64,000 nt of DNA from Rhizomys pruinosus. Its lineage: Eukaryota > Chordata > Mammalia > Rodentia > Spalacidae. Below are positions 47,006-56,632 of this stretch, piece after piece. A program made the position numbers and the translations under genes. How positions within the stretch are numbered: position 1 is the first letter of the stretch; each line of letters opens with the position of its first letter. The stretch is taken from positions 565,195 to 629,194 of the forward strand of contig VZQC01012264.1 of assembly GCA_009823505.1 (NCBI GenBank), in the 5' to 3' direction. The notes below the pieces were generated by a model, which did no database searches, had not been told where the DNA came from, and saw only the letters and a list, made by a program, of their open reading frames with translations.

Positions 47006-48764
47006 TAACTCAGGACCTCATGCATACTAAGTATTGGTTCTATATCCTAATCCCTAACTAGTCAAATTTTGAGGTATAAGGGGCTTAATGGAATTCAAGC
47101 TAGATGAACTGACATTGAAATTTCTTTTTTAAATGTTATTTATTTTTGTTTTATGAGTTTGAGTGTATTGCCTGCATGTATGTAAGATATTTGCCTGCCT
47201 CTGCCTTCTAAGTGCTGGGATTAAAAGCATGCACCACCATGCCAGCACTCAGGAGGCAGAGGCAAGGTCAACTCTGTGAATTCGAGGCCAGTCTAGTCTA
47301 TATACCGAGTTCCAAGACCAAAAAAAGTTTTAATTCTTGAGGCTAGAGAGACGCTTCCATAGTTAAGAGCACTTCTTGGTCTTGTAGCAGAGGTCCTGCG
47401 TTTGGTTCCAGCACCTACATGGCAATGCACAACCACCAGTTTTCCACTCTAGTTCTAGACAATCTGACACCGTCTTCTGGTCTCTGAAGGCACTCTGTAC
47501 TTATATACATGCAAATAAAATACTTATACATATAAGATAATAAATAAAATATTTTTTAAAGTTTTAATTCTAAAAGAAAGTATTTGTGAATTTGAAGCTA
47601 GTCTGAACTGTATGAAATGGCTTCAAAAACAAAACAAAAAATAAAATATTTGGGCACAGGAGGAGAGAGTGTCATTATGACACTACCATTGTGATGTCTC
47701 CAAGAAATTAATAGCTGGCTTGCTACCTCTACACCAGCCAAGAGCCTGGAGAACTTCCAGCCTACCAAGCAGCAAGCTGGACCCTTGTCACACTGACCCT
47801 CAGGGGTAAGGATGGTGGCCAGACTCAGTTTGGGACTATTTCTCCTTACACTGGTCCTTCTCATGCAGACTGAGTCATTTGTTCCTTTAACCAGCACAGA
47901 AGGCCCTACCTATTATGAAACCACCCCGAAAGCCTGCAGCAACTTTCTAAAGGCCACAGCCAGTCTCCTTGTAGCCTTGCTTACCCTTCTGTATCTTAGC
48001 CATTTAAGAGACTGAGACCAGCATCCCTTCTAATGTACAATCCAAATGGCACCTGCAAGTCCACTGTGGTGAAGAAAACAAAACTGGGCCTTCATCAACT
48101 CTGCTAATCCCATCATGGTAGTAACTTCAGAAAATCTTGGGAAGCCTAAATTGGATTTAAATAGATGATGAATGCTAATACTGTGGAGTTTCACATGCAA
48201 GGCTAAAGAGAAAGACAAGTGTTGACAATTGGTTAATTAATTGGTCATTAAATGCAGCTTGTGAAATATGGACTACTAAAACTCTGTGTTGACAATAACT
48301 TCACTTGATTTAGAGAAAAAGGATGCAGTGTGAAATGAAGATTCAGTTTTTGTTTTGGTTCACTAAATCTAAGGGCCTGTGAAATAGGAGATATAAAAAG
48401 ATTTCAGAGCTGGGTGTGATGGCACACACCTTTAATCCCAGGACTGGGAAGGCAGAGGCAGGCGGAACTCTGTAAGTTCAAATCCAGCTTGATCTACATA
48501 TCCAGTTCCAGGAAAGCTGGGGCTTCACTGAGACCCTGTCTCAAAAAGACCAAAAAAAAAATTTTTTTTATATATAAATTGGAAGTACCAGGTATTGCTG
48601 TGAATACTGTTTCTGTTTCTCTCTCTCTCTGTCTCCCCCCTCTCCCTCTCCCTCCCTCTCTCTTGTTTTCCCTCTCACTCTCTTTTGTGTTTAGATTGAA
48701 CTCTGGGCCTTATAGATATTAGGTAAGTGCTCTATCTCTGAGCTAAGTTACCAGCCCCTTGATG

Positions 48765-48823
<59 letters not shown>

Positions 48824-51800
48824 AAGACTGGGTCTCCTTGTAGCCCAGCTGGCCTGGAACTCACTGTGTTCATGGTGATACCAGATAGCTAACCAGGCTG
48901 GCCTCTTTCACAACCTTTGCTCCCCAAGGGCTAGGACTAAAGGCATTTGCCACCATATGTGTGTGTGTGTGTGTGTGTGTAATCAAATCCAGGAATGAAT
49001 GCATGGTAAATAAGCGTTCTGCCACTGAGCAACATCCTGGCCCTCTAAAATAGATTTTAAAAGCTTGTATACTTCTGAGTAGAAGTATGTGGATATAATT
49101 TTTGTCATCAAGTATCTTTATATAGCTAAAATCTAGTCCTAAACCAGATATTGTGCTGTATGCCTATAATCTCAGCATTTAGGAAGCTGAGGAAGGAGGA
49201 TTTTGAGTTTGGGGCCAGCCTAGGCTACCTAGCAAGATCCTATATCAAAAGTAAAAAAGGAGCCGGGTGTGGTGGCGCACGCCTTTAATCCTAGCACTTG
49301 GGAGGCAGAGGCAGGCAGATCTTTGTGAGTTCAAGGCCAGCCTGGTCCACAGAGTGAATTCCAGGACAGCTGGGACTACAGGGAGACCCTGTCTGGAAAA
49401 GACCAAAAAAAAAAAAAAAAAAGTAAAAAAGGAAGCTGGGCATGGCGTTACACGTGTTTAATCCTACACTCAGGAGGTAGAGGTAAGTGGAGCTCTATGA
49501 GGTCAAAGCCAGCTTGGTCCACACAATGAGTTCCAGGCTAGCTGGAGCTATATAGTGAGGCCCTGTCTCAAATAACATAACATAACATAACATAACATAA
49601 CATAACATAACATAACATAACATAACATAACATATAACATAACATAATGTAACATAACATAACATAACATAACATAATGTAACATAACATAACATAATAT
49701 AACATAACATAACATAAAATAAAATAAAAATTTAAAGGAAAGTGAGTGAGCCTGTCATGGTGGCTGACAGGCCTACACTTATAATCAAAGCACCTTGGGA
49801 GGTAGAGGATCAGGATAAGGAGGATCAGAGGATCAGGAGTTCAAGGTGAGCCTGGGCTACATGAGACTGTCTCAAAAAGAAAAGAAAATGAAAGAGACTC
49901 CTGAAATTGGTTCATATAACAACACATATTGATGATGGAGGTTTTATTATCCAAAATCCTACAATAATTTCAGTAGGTTTTAAGCTAGTATTTGCTATTT
50001 TCAGAAACCTATATTCTTTCTTGCTTCATATTTGCACATTACCTTTCTTTAAGATTGTATGCTTAGGGGCTGGAGAGATGGCCTAGCGGTTAAGAGCGCC
50101 GACCGCTCTTACAAAGGAACCAGGTTCCATCCCCAGCATCCATATGGCGGCCAAGAACCATCTGAAACTCCAATTCCGGGAGAACTCCAGTTCCAGGGGA
50201 ATCCGAGACCCTCTTCTGACCTCCGCGGCATTGCACGACACGGGTGCACAGACTTGCATGCAGACAGTACATTCATACACATACAGAAATAAATAAAATA
50301 AAATAAATTTAAAAAAAAGATTGTATGTTTAGAATTGATATGATCACAGACTAAAAATGAATAGATCAAAGAATCTTTGAAGCCATGTATTTAACAAATA
50401 AAGGCATCAATACTGTTTATATGATCATACCTGCTACTTTAGCAATGGCTAAAATTAGGTTAGTTATATTCATGATTTGATTTCAATAAAGATGGATCAT
50501 TTCTGGAGAAAGATTTTTTTTGAGACTGTCTCATTATATAGTCCTGGCTGGCCTGGAGATCTCTCCTTGTTTTTAGTGTGAGCATTACAAACAAGATGAG
50601 TTCTAGAATATATTTTAGCCTTCTTGGGTTCTTTGTGACTTAATATTAGCAAAACAAAATATTTGGCAATATAGCCAAATGTGGCTGTAATGTTAAACAT
50701 CACAAGAATAAGGTCTATTGAATGGGGTATGTTGGCACACACTTGTAATCTTAGTTCGTGGGAAGCAGGAAGATCAGGAGTTCAAAGTCATCCTTAGCTA
50801 CACAGGTCAGCACTGACTACATGAGACCCTGTCTCAAAACAAAATGAAGCAGCAAAAAAACTTTCTATCACATGGAGAGAAACTATATAGTGTCAAAAAG
50901 AATTTTTTTTCTAAATATATGTTCATGTGTATGAGTACTTTGCATGTATGTAAGTGCACCCAGGTTGTGCAATAACCATGGAGGCCAGAAGAGGGTGTTG
51001 GAGTCCCTGGAACTAGAGTTATAGACAGTTGTTAGCTGCCATGTGGGTGCTGAGAACCAAAGCCAGGTCCTCTACAAGAGCAGCCAGTACTCTTAACCAC
51101 TGAGCCATTTCTCTAGCCCCACATAAACTATTTTAATCCATGGTATAAATAAATCCATGAAGTAGATTAGATATTAGCCAAATATGAACATGTATACCAT
51201 CACAGTACTTCAGAGGCAGGAAGATCATGATTTTTTTAATTTAATTTAATTTAATTTTTTATTTTTTGGTCTTTTCGAGACAGGGTCTCCATGTAGCCCC
51301 AGCTGGCCTGGAACTCACTCTGTAGACCAGGCTGGCCTTGAACTCACAAAGATCCGCCTGCCTCTGCCTCCCGGGTGCCAGGATTAAAGGTGTGAACCAC
51401 CATGCTCAGCATTACTTTTTGACTTTAAATTATTATTATTATTATTTGTATTTTTGAGACAGGGTCTCCCTTTAGTCCCCAGCTGCCCTGGAGCTCGCTC
51501 TGTAGACCAGGATGGCCTTGAACTCACAGAGATCCACCTGCCTCTGCATCCAGAGTGCTGGGATTAAAGGCATGTGCCACCATGCCTGGCACTAAAGACG
51601 GTTGTTAGCCACCATGTGGGTGCTGGGAATCAAACCCGGGTCCTCTGTAAGAGCAGTCAATGTTCTTAACCACTGAGCCATATCTCCAGCCCTGACTTTA
51701 AATTAGTCTTGATGGCTTGTATTTTCTTTTACTCTTTTCAAATATTTATTTTTATTTATTTTTGCTTTTTTGAGACAGGGTCTCCTTTTAGTCCCAGCTA

Positions 51801-53741
51801 GATTGGAGCTCACTGTGTAGACCATGCTGGCCTTTAACTCACAAAGATCCACCTGCCTTGGCCTCCTGAGTGCTGGGATTAAAGGCATGCACCACCACGC
51901 CTGGCCTTTGATTTACTATTTTTGTTTTCTGTTTTGAAATAGGGTTTCACTATATAGCACTGGCTGTCCTGGAATGTAGACCAGGCTACCCTCCAACTCA
52001 CAGATCTGCCTGCCTCTGCCTCCCAAGTACTGGGATTAAAGGTGTGAACCATCATGCCTAGCCCAACTTATTTTATGAGTATATGAGTTGTTTTGCCTGA
52101 ACATATGGAGGCCAGAAAAGGGCATCAGATCACCTGGAACTGGAGTTGTGGACTGCTTGTAAGTCCCTAGGTGGGTGCTGAGAACTGAACCTGGGTCCTC
52201 TGCAAGAACAGCCAGTGTTCTTAACTGCTGAGCCTCCAGCTCCTATTCTTTACTTTATTTTTCTTTTTTAGATAGCATACAAAGTAGTAAGTTTCACTGT
52301 GTCATTTTATTATTTGTTATCAGTGTATGTGAGTGCAGGCATGAATGTGCCACAATTTGTGTGTAGAGATCAGAGGAAAACTTGCAGGGGCCTTCCACTA
52401 TGGGATCAGGGGATGGTTTGTGTGGCATCTGACTTTACCCAGTGAGTAATCCTGTCGGTCCAGTTTTTCTTTTCATGCATATATCATACTTTATTCTTTT
52501 TTTTTTGGTCTTTTTGAGACAGGGTCTCCCTGTAGCCCCCAGCTGTCCTGGAACTCACTCTGTAGACCAGGCTGGCCTTGAACTCACAGAGATCCCCCTG
52601 CCTCTACCTCCCAAGTGCCGGGATTAAAGGCATGTGCTACCACGCCCAGCTCATACTTTATTCTTATCCCTCCCAATAACCTTACCCACTCATGTTTGGC
52701 CCCTCTTGCAGGTTCCCTTCCTCTTCTCAAGCAGTCCCTCCATTACCTTCTCTTGTTCCTTCCTCCCCCACTTTAGACCTCCTTCTCCTGTGTCATAGTC
52801 ACTTTTCTACTCTGATGTCCTATATGTGTGCATATATATATATATATTCTTTTCAACTAAATAAAATCCCATTGTAGGGGCTGGAGAGATGGCCTAGCGG
52901 TTAAGAGCGCCGACCGCTCTTGCAGAGGACCCGGGTTCGATCCCCAGCACCCACATGGCGGCCGAGAGCCGTCTGAAACTCCAGTTCCAGGAGAACTCCA
53001 GCTCCAGGGGAATCCGAGACCCTCTTCTGACCTCCGCGGCATTGCACGACACGGGTGCACAAACCTGCATGCAGACAGTACATTGATATACATACCGAAA
53101 TAAAAAAAAAAAAATCCCATTGTATATATGTATAACGTTTTCATTATCTGTTCACCTGTTGGTGGATCTAGTTCCATATCTCTCTAGCCAGTTTCTTGTT
53201 TATTAAGACAGGGTCTTACTATGTAGCTCTGGCTGGCCTGGTTCTTGATATGAAATCAGAGTAGCCTCAAACCTGCAGCACTCCTCCTGCCTCAGCTTCT
53301 CCAAGTTCTGGATTACAGGCATATGCTTCCTCACCTCGCTTTTTTTAAAAATAAAAAACATGACATGACCTAATTGAGAAATGCTGATTCTACGAATTAA
53401 AAGGGAAAACAATTTATTAAAAAAAGTGTTGCAAGCAAGGTGTGGTGGTATATACGTTTAATCTCAGCACTCAGGAGGCAAAGGCAGGTGGATCTTAGCC
53501 TGGTCTACATAGTGAGTTTCAGGCCAGCTGAGGTTGCACTGATACTTGAAATTTGTAATGTTTTCTAATTAGCAGAGTTTAATTTGCTCTATTTCTAGTT
53601 ACTTGACCAGACCTAGTGCACTATTAACTAATGGTCCTGATTTTTTTTAAATAGTTGGTGCTCAAGTGACTTGAAGTTCTTTATTCTTTTCACAGAGCAT
53701 GTCCTTTGCCACCTGATGACACAGATGACGAAAATGAATAG
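38055..53741 (+). CDS. PCLAF: PCLAF (PCNA clamp-associated factor, p15PAF), complete
   Basis: A small, disordered nuclear protein that binds PCNA at replication forks and is monoubiquitinated during S phase. Coding exons are 38055-38100, 38325-38405, 45309-45471 and 53696-53741. Together they give 336 bases and 111 residues, the same length as human. Visible motifs are the N-terminal MVRTKADYVPGTYRK carrying the ubiquitination lysines, a D-box-like RKVL (about 24-27), the PIP box QKGIGEFF (about 62-69) and the KEN box in SEKENQ (about 77-80). All introns are GT-AG with consistent split codons. The middle (RFVANSPSCSSRK) and the acidic C-terminus (PPDDTDDENE) differ from human but keep length. 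A second, antisense copy of exons 1-2 lies upstream. Confidence 0.97.
38325..38405 (+). CDS. PCLAF: PCLAF coding exon 2
   Basis: 81 bases between ctctttacag and GTAAGA. It encodes VVSRAPRKVLGSS followed by RFVANSPSCSSRK. Confidence 0.95.
41316..41366. repeat. (CA)n microsatellite flanked by an 18-bp direct repeat
   Basis: About 25 CA units. CGTTCAATCTCCAACATC occurs at 41299-41316 and again at 41366-41383. Confidence 0.9.
45004..45045. repeat. (GT)n microsatellite
   Basis: About 20 perfect GT units at the edge of a minus-strand B2. Confidence 0.95.
45309..45471 (+). CDS. PCLAF: PCLAF coding exon 3 (PIP box and KEN box)
   Basis: 163 bases, acceptor attttacag/CTGAAAA, donor AGAGAAA/GTAAGT. 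It encodes AENKYAGGNPVCVRPTPKWQ, then the PIP box, the KEN box and GLGKAKRK; this is the most conserved part of the protein. Confidence 0.97.
45472..47774 (+). other. PCLAF intron 3, left part
   Basis: Minus-strand B1 copies or pieces lie at 45590-45705, 45725-45775, 45893-46010 and 46250-46405. Plus-strand B2 copies lie at 46435-46570, 46735-46945 and 47340-47560. B2/B1 fragments fill 47130-47330. An AT repeat lies at about 46960-47000 next to a single N (46949). Nothing else was recognised. Confidence 0.6.
47775..48615 (+). pseudogene. Cd24-ps: Cd24 retrocopy (CD24 signal transducer) in PCLAF intron 3
   Basis: CD24 is a small GPI-anchored mucin-like sialoglycoprotein. The frame 47812-48015 begins MVARLSLGLFLL, matching the CD24 signal peptide from its second methionine. 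It ends KATASLLVALLTLLYL, matching the hydrophobic GPI-signal tail. The usual first ATG is lost. The normal stop has become TTA, adding three residues before TGA. The serine/threonine-rich middle is shortened and lacks the NxS/T sites. Downstream sequence follows the CD24 3' UTR for hundreds of bases (ccaaatggcacctgcaagtcc; tgtggagtttcacatgcaag; attcagtttttgttttggtt). After a B1 at 48408-48560 it resumes at about 48580-48615. There are no introns, so this is a processed copy in the same direction as PCLAF. It resembles my memory of human CD24 more than mouse Cd24a, which suggests age. Confidence 0.88.
48408..48560 (+). repeat. B1 inserted in the Cd24 retrocopy
   Basis: A full B1 body (ctgggtgtgatggc to ctgtctcaaaaagacc) splits the CD24-like 3' UTR, so it arrived after the retrocopy. 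Confidence 0.85.
48616..48690. repeat. CT-rich low-complexity tract
   Basis: ctctctctct and ctccctccctct units at the 3' end of the retrocopy. Confidence 0.85.
48769..48821. repeat. (TG)n microsatellite
   Basis: About 26 perfect TG units. A shorter TG tract (48957-48980) lies on the other side of a minus-strand B1 (48825-48955). Confidence 0.95.
49140..49573 (+). repeat. Three consecutive B1 elements
   Basis: An old B1-like copy (49140-49255), a clean young one (49262-49435) and an intermediate one (49436-49573) lie head to tail. The last one's tail seeds the following pentamer repeat. Confidence 0.75.
49574..49720. repeat. (CATAA)n pentanucleotide microsatellite
   Basis: Nearly 30 units of cataa over about 145 bases with a few variants (cataatgtaa at about 49645 and 49675). 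It begins at the tail of a B1. Confidence 0.93.
50066..50317 (+). repeat. B2 SINE with target-site duplication
   Basis: Duplicated-core type. It is flanked by AAGATTGTATGCTTA (50051-50065) and AAGATTGTATGTTTA (50318-50332), one mismatch in 15 bases. Confidence 0.9.
50333..52862. other. PCLAF intron 3, right part
   Basis: Minus-strand B1 copies lie at 51265-51410, 51445-51590, 51760-51905, 51935-52065 and 52505-52655. Minus-strand B2 copies lie at 50920-51120, 51592-51692 and 52070-52240. A B3-like element lies at 52300-52470 and a decayed plus-strand B1 at 50720-50850. A short AT run lies at 52833-52848. Positions 50333-50510 and 52660-52830 show nothing recognisable. Confidence 0.6.
52877..53110 (+). 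repeat. Young B2 SINE with perfect 14-bp target-site duplication
   Basis: AAAATCCCATTGTA flanks it at 52863-52876 and 53111-53124. The body keeps most expected CpG sites and the duplicated tccagttccagg core. Confidence 0.93.
53200..53550. repeat. B1 pair before PCLAF exon 4
   Basis: A decayed minus-strand B1 (53200-53335) and a partial plus-strand B1 (53435-53550). Exon 4 follows after about 145 bases of non-repetitive intron. Confidence 0.6.
53696..53741 (+). CDS. PCLAF: PCLAF coding exon 4 and stop
   Basis: Acceptor ttttcacag/AGCATG. The split lysine codon is completed and translation reads ACPLPPDDTDDENE to TAG at 53739-53741. Confidence 0.95.
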
Positions 53742-54115
53742 AACTTTGTTACTCGTCTCTGAATAATGCCTTCGGTTAACTCTGGTATTATAGGGTGTAC
53801 ATTTGGGTAGATGTCTTTGTTCAGTTGGTTTGTTGATGGGTATTTAGTTGAAAAAAAGGCTAAAAATGCAGACTTTGTATAGTCATATAGTTTAATATTC
53901 AATATGATGTATGTTGCTCCTTTTAATATCACTGCATGCTGTTCTAATTGCTAATCTGCTCTCTTTGAGATTGCTTTGACTTTTGTACTGATGCCATTTT
54001 TATGGACATTTGATTATCGGAATGGTGCCAATTGTTATTTCCTGTTTGCTTTAAAAAGCAGTCTCTTTGCAGTAAAAAAATTCAGTATTAAATATAATCT
54101 CTTGTAATTTTTAGA
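53742..54115 (+). terminator. PCLAF: PCLAF 3' UTR and polyadenylation site
   Basis: About 370 bases of SINE-free AT-rich sequence. The common variant signal ATTAAA lies at 54087-54092, so cleavage is expected at about 54105-54115. No AATAAA was seen before the first downstream B1 (54176). Confidence 0.6.
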
Positions 54116-56347
54116 ATGTGGATCAATGTTGAAAAAAGTTAGATGGGCATCTTTTATATTTTTATGTATTTATTTATTTTGGTCTTTTTGAGGCAGGGTC
54201 TCTCTTTGGTTCCAGCTGGTCTGGAGCTCATTATGTAGACCATACTGGCCTTGAACTCACAGAGATCCACCTGCCTCTACCTCCTGAGTGCTGAGATTAA
54301 AGGTATGTACCACTATGCCCAACTAGATGGGTATTTTTTTTTTTTTTTGGTCTTTTTGAGACAGGGTCTCCTTGTAGCACCAGCTGTCCTGGAACTTGCT
54401 ATGTAGACCAGGCTGGCCTGGAACTCATAGAGATCCACTTGCCTCTGCCTCCTGAGTGCTGGGATTAAAGGCGTGGGCCACCATGCTTGGCTTTACATGA
54501 GTATCTTTGTATGTGTTTATGTGTATCACATGCTTGCCTGGTGCCTGTAGAGGTCAGAAGAGGGCATCAGGTTCCTGGGAACTAAAGTTACAGTGGATGC
54601 TGGGAATCAAACCCGGATATCTGCAAGAGCAGCAAGTGCTCTTAAATGCTGAGCCATTTCTCTAGCCTAAGCTTTTATATATATTTAAGATTTTTACTTT
54701 ATATGTATAAGTGTTTTGCTAGCTTGGATGTGTGTGTGCTACATGTGTGCACTGCCCACAGAGACTAGATGAAGAGGGTATTGGATCCCCTAGATCCTGG
54801 TTATAGGCAGTCGGGTATAGCCATGTTGGTCCTGGGAACTAAACTTGGATCCTCTGCAAGAGCAGCCAGTGCTCTTAACTGCTGAGCCATCTCTCTAGCC
54901 CCAATTTTTTTTTTTTAAGACACCGTCTCACTATGTAGCCCTGGCTATCCTAGAGACCAGGCTGGGCTCAATCTCACAGACATCTGCCTGATTCTGCCTC
55001 TGAGTGCTGGGATTAAAGGCATGTGCCACCATAAAAGGATCTCATATAAGCTCAGGTAGAATTGGAACTCATTATGTCCTTCAGGCTGGCCTTGACCTCG
55101 AGAATATCCTCTTCTACAGCTTCCCAAGTGTTGGGATTACAGGTGTTTCCCAACAGAATTGGCTAGGTTTCTTTTTTAATGAGTGGCTTAAACCAAGTCT
55201 ATTAAAGTCAGGTTTTAGTGGATGGATCCGGACCTGACTTGCTTTTTTTTTTAAGCAGGTTCTCTCTGTAGCTCCCGCTACAGAGGTGTGCACCACCAAG
55301 CCCAGCTTAATTTGTTTTTGTCTTTTTGAGACAGGGTCTCCCTGTAGCTCTGGCTATCCTGGAACTCACTATGTAGACCAGGTTGGCCTTGAACACACAA
55401 AAAGCTGCTTGCCTCTGCCTCTTGAGTGCTGGAATTAAAGACATGCACCGCCATGCCCAACTTCTGATTTGCTATTTTCACCAGTAGAACAATGTTATGA
55501 TGGTAAGCCAGATGAGTTCTAATATTGATATATAATTGACTCTAGGATGAGTTCTAATTTTGATATATAATTGATTCTAGTTTTGATGTATAGTTTTCCT
55601 AAAATTATTGCATTTATTGTGTGTATGTTTGTGGGTGTACATATGTTAAGGCACATGTGTGGTGGTCATCTCTCCACAGTAATTAAACTCAGGTCATCCA
55701 GCATCTTCACTCCCTGAGCCATCTTGTTGGCTCATTCCTGCTCCCCTCAGCTGACCTGGAGCTCAGGACTCCCACATCTCAGGCTTTTTCAAGTGCTGAG
55801 ATAACAGGGATGCACCACAATGAATACTGGCTTATGGAGTTTTAAAATTTTTACTTTATTTCCTTTAAAAATTTGTGTCTCAACCCCCCCCCCAAAAAAA
55901 AAAGATAGAGGTGGGTGGATTTTTGTGAGCTAGAGGTCCACTGGACTACACAGCCAGTTCCAGGCCAGCTGGGGCTACAGGGAGACCCTGTCTCAAAAAT
56001 CAAAAAGGAAAAACAATTTTTTTTTTTTGGTCTTTTCGAGACAAGGTCTCCCTGTAGCCCCAGCTGTCCTGGAACTCACTCTGTAGACCAAGCTGCACTT
56101 GACTTCACAAAGATGCTCCTGCCTCTGCTCCCGAGTGCTAGGATTAAAGGCGTGCGCCACCGCACCTGGCAGGAAAAACAATTTTTATGTGTGTAAGTAT
56201 TTAGCTTGCATGTGTAAGTTCACCACATCATGGAGACCAGAAGAGGGTGGCAGATCCTCTAGAATTGGACTTACAAGTGGTTGTTAGCCACAATGTGGAT
56301 GCTGGGACCCAATCCTACATCCCCTGTAAGAGCAGACAATGCTCTTG
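54116..56347. repeat. Intergenic SINE field downstream of PCLAF
   Basis: Minus-strand B1 copies lie at 54176-54325, 54345-54495, 54905-55035, 55240-55310, 55315-55465 and 56025-56175. Minus-strand B2 copies lie at 54500-54665, 54690-54900 and 56180-56347. A decayed B1-like/B3-like group lies at 55620-55840 and a plus-strand B1 piece at 55905-56010. A 30-base duplication (gatgagttctaat and tgatatataattga) lies around 55508-55580. No gene was recognised. Confidence 0.6.
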
Positions 56348-56363
56348 AAAAGTGTGCCATCTC

Positions 56364-56606
56364 GGGGCTGGAGAGATAGCCTAGCGGTTAAAAGCGCCGA
56401 CTGCCTCGTCCAGAGGACCCCCGGGTGTTCGATACCCAGCACCCACATGGCGCTGAGAACCTGCCTGAAACTCCATTCCAGAGAACTCCAGTTCCAGGGG
56501 AAGCCGAGACCCTCTTCTGACCTCCGCGGCATTGCACGACACAGGTGTGCACAAACCGGCATGCAGACAGTCCATCATACACATACAGAAATTAAAAAAA
56601 AAAAAA
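56364..56606 (+). repeat. B2 nested in an older B2, with 16-bp target-site duplication
   Basis: AAAAGTGTGCCATCTC occurs at 56348-56363 and 56607-56622. The insertion splits the final tctccagcccc of a minus-strand B2 (56180-56632). Confidence 0.9.
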
Positions 56607-56632
56607 AAAAGTGTGCCATCTCTCCAGCCCCC

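Noticed and set aside
49495..49710. Frame of repeated LCYVM units
   Set aside because: Translation of the (CATAA)n microsatellite.
1267..49720. Regularly spaced short repeats suggesting a CRISPR array
   Set aside because: All are microsatellites or dispersed SINEs in a mammalian genome; there are no constant repeats with unique spacers.
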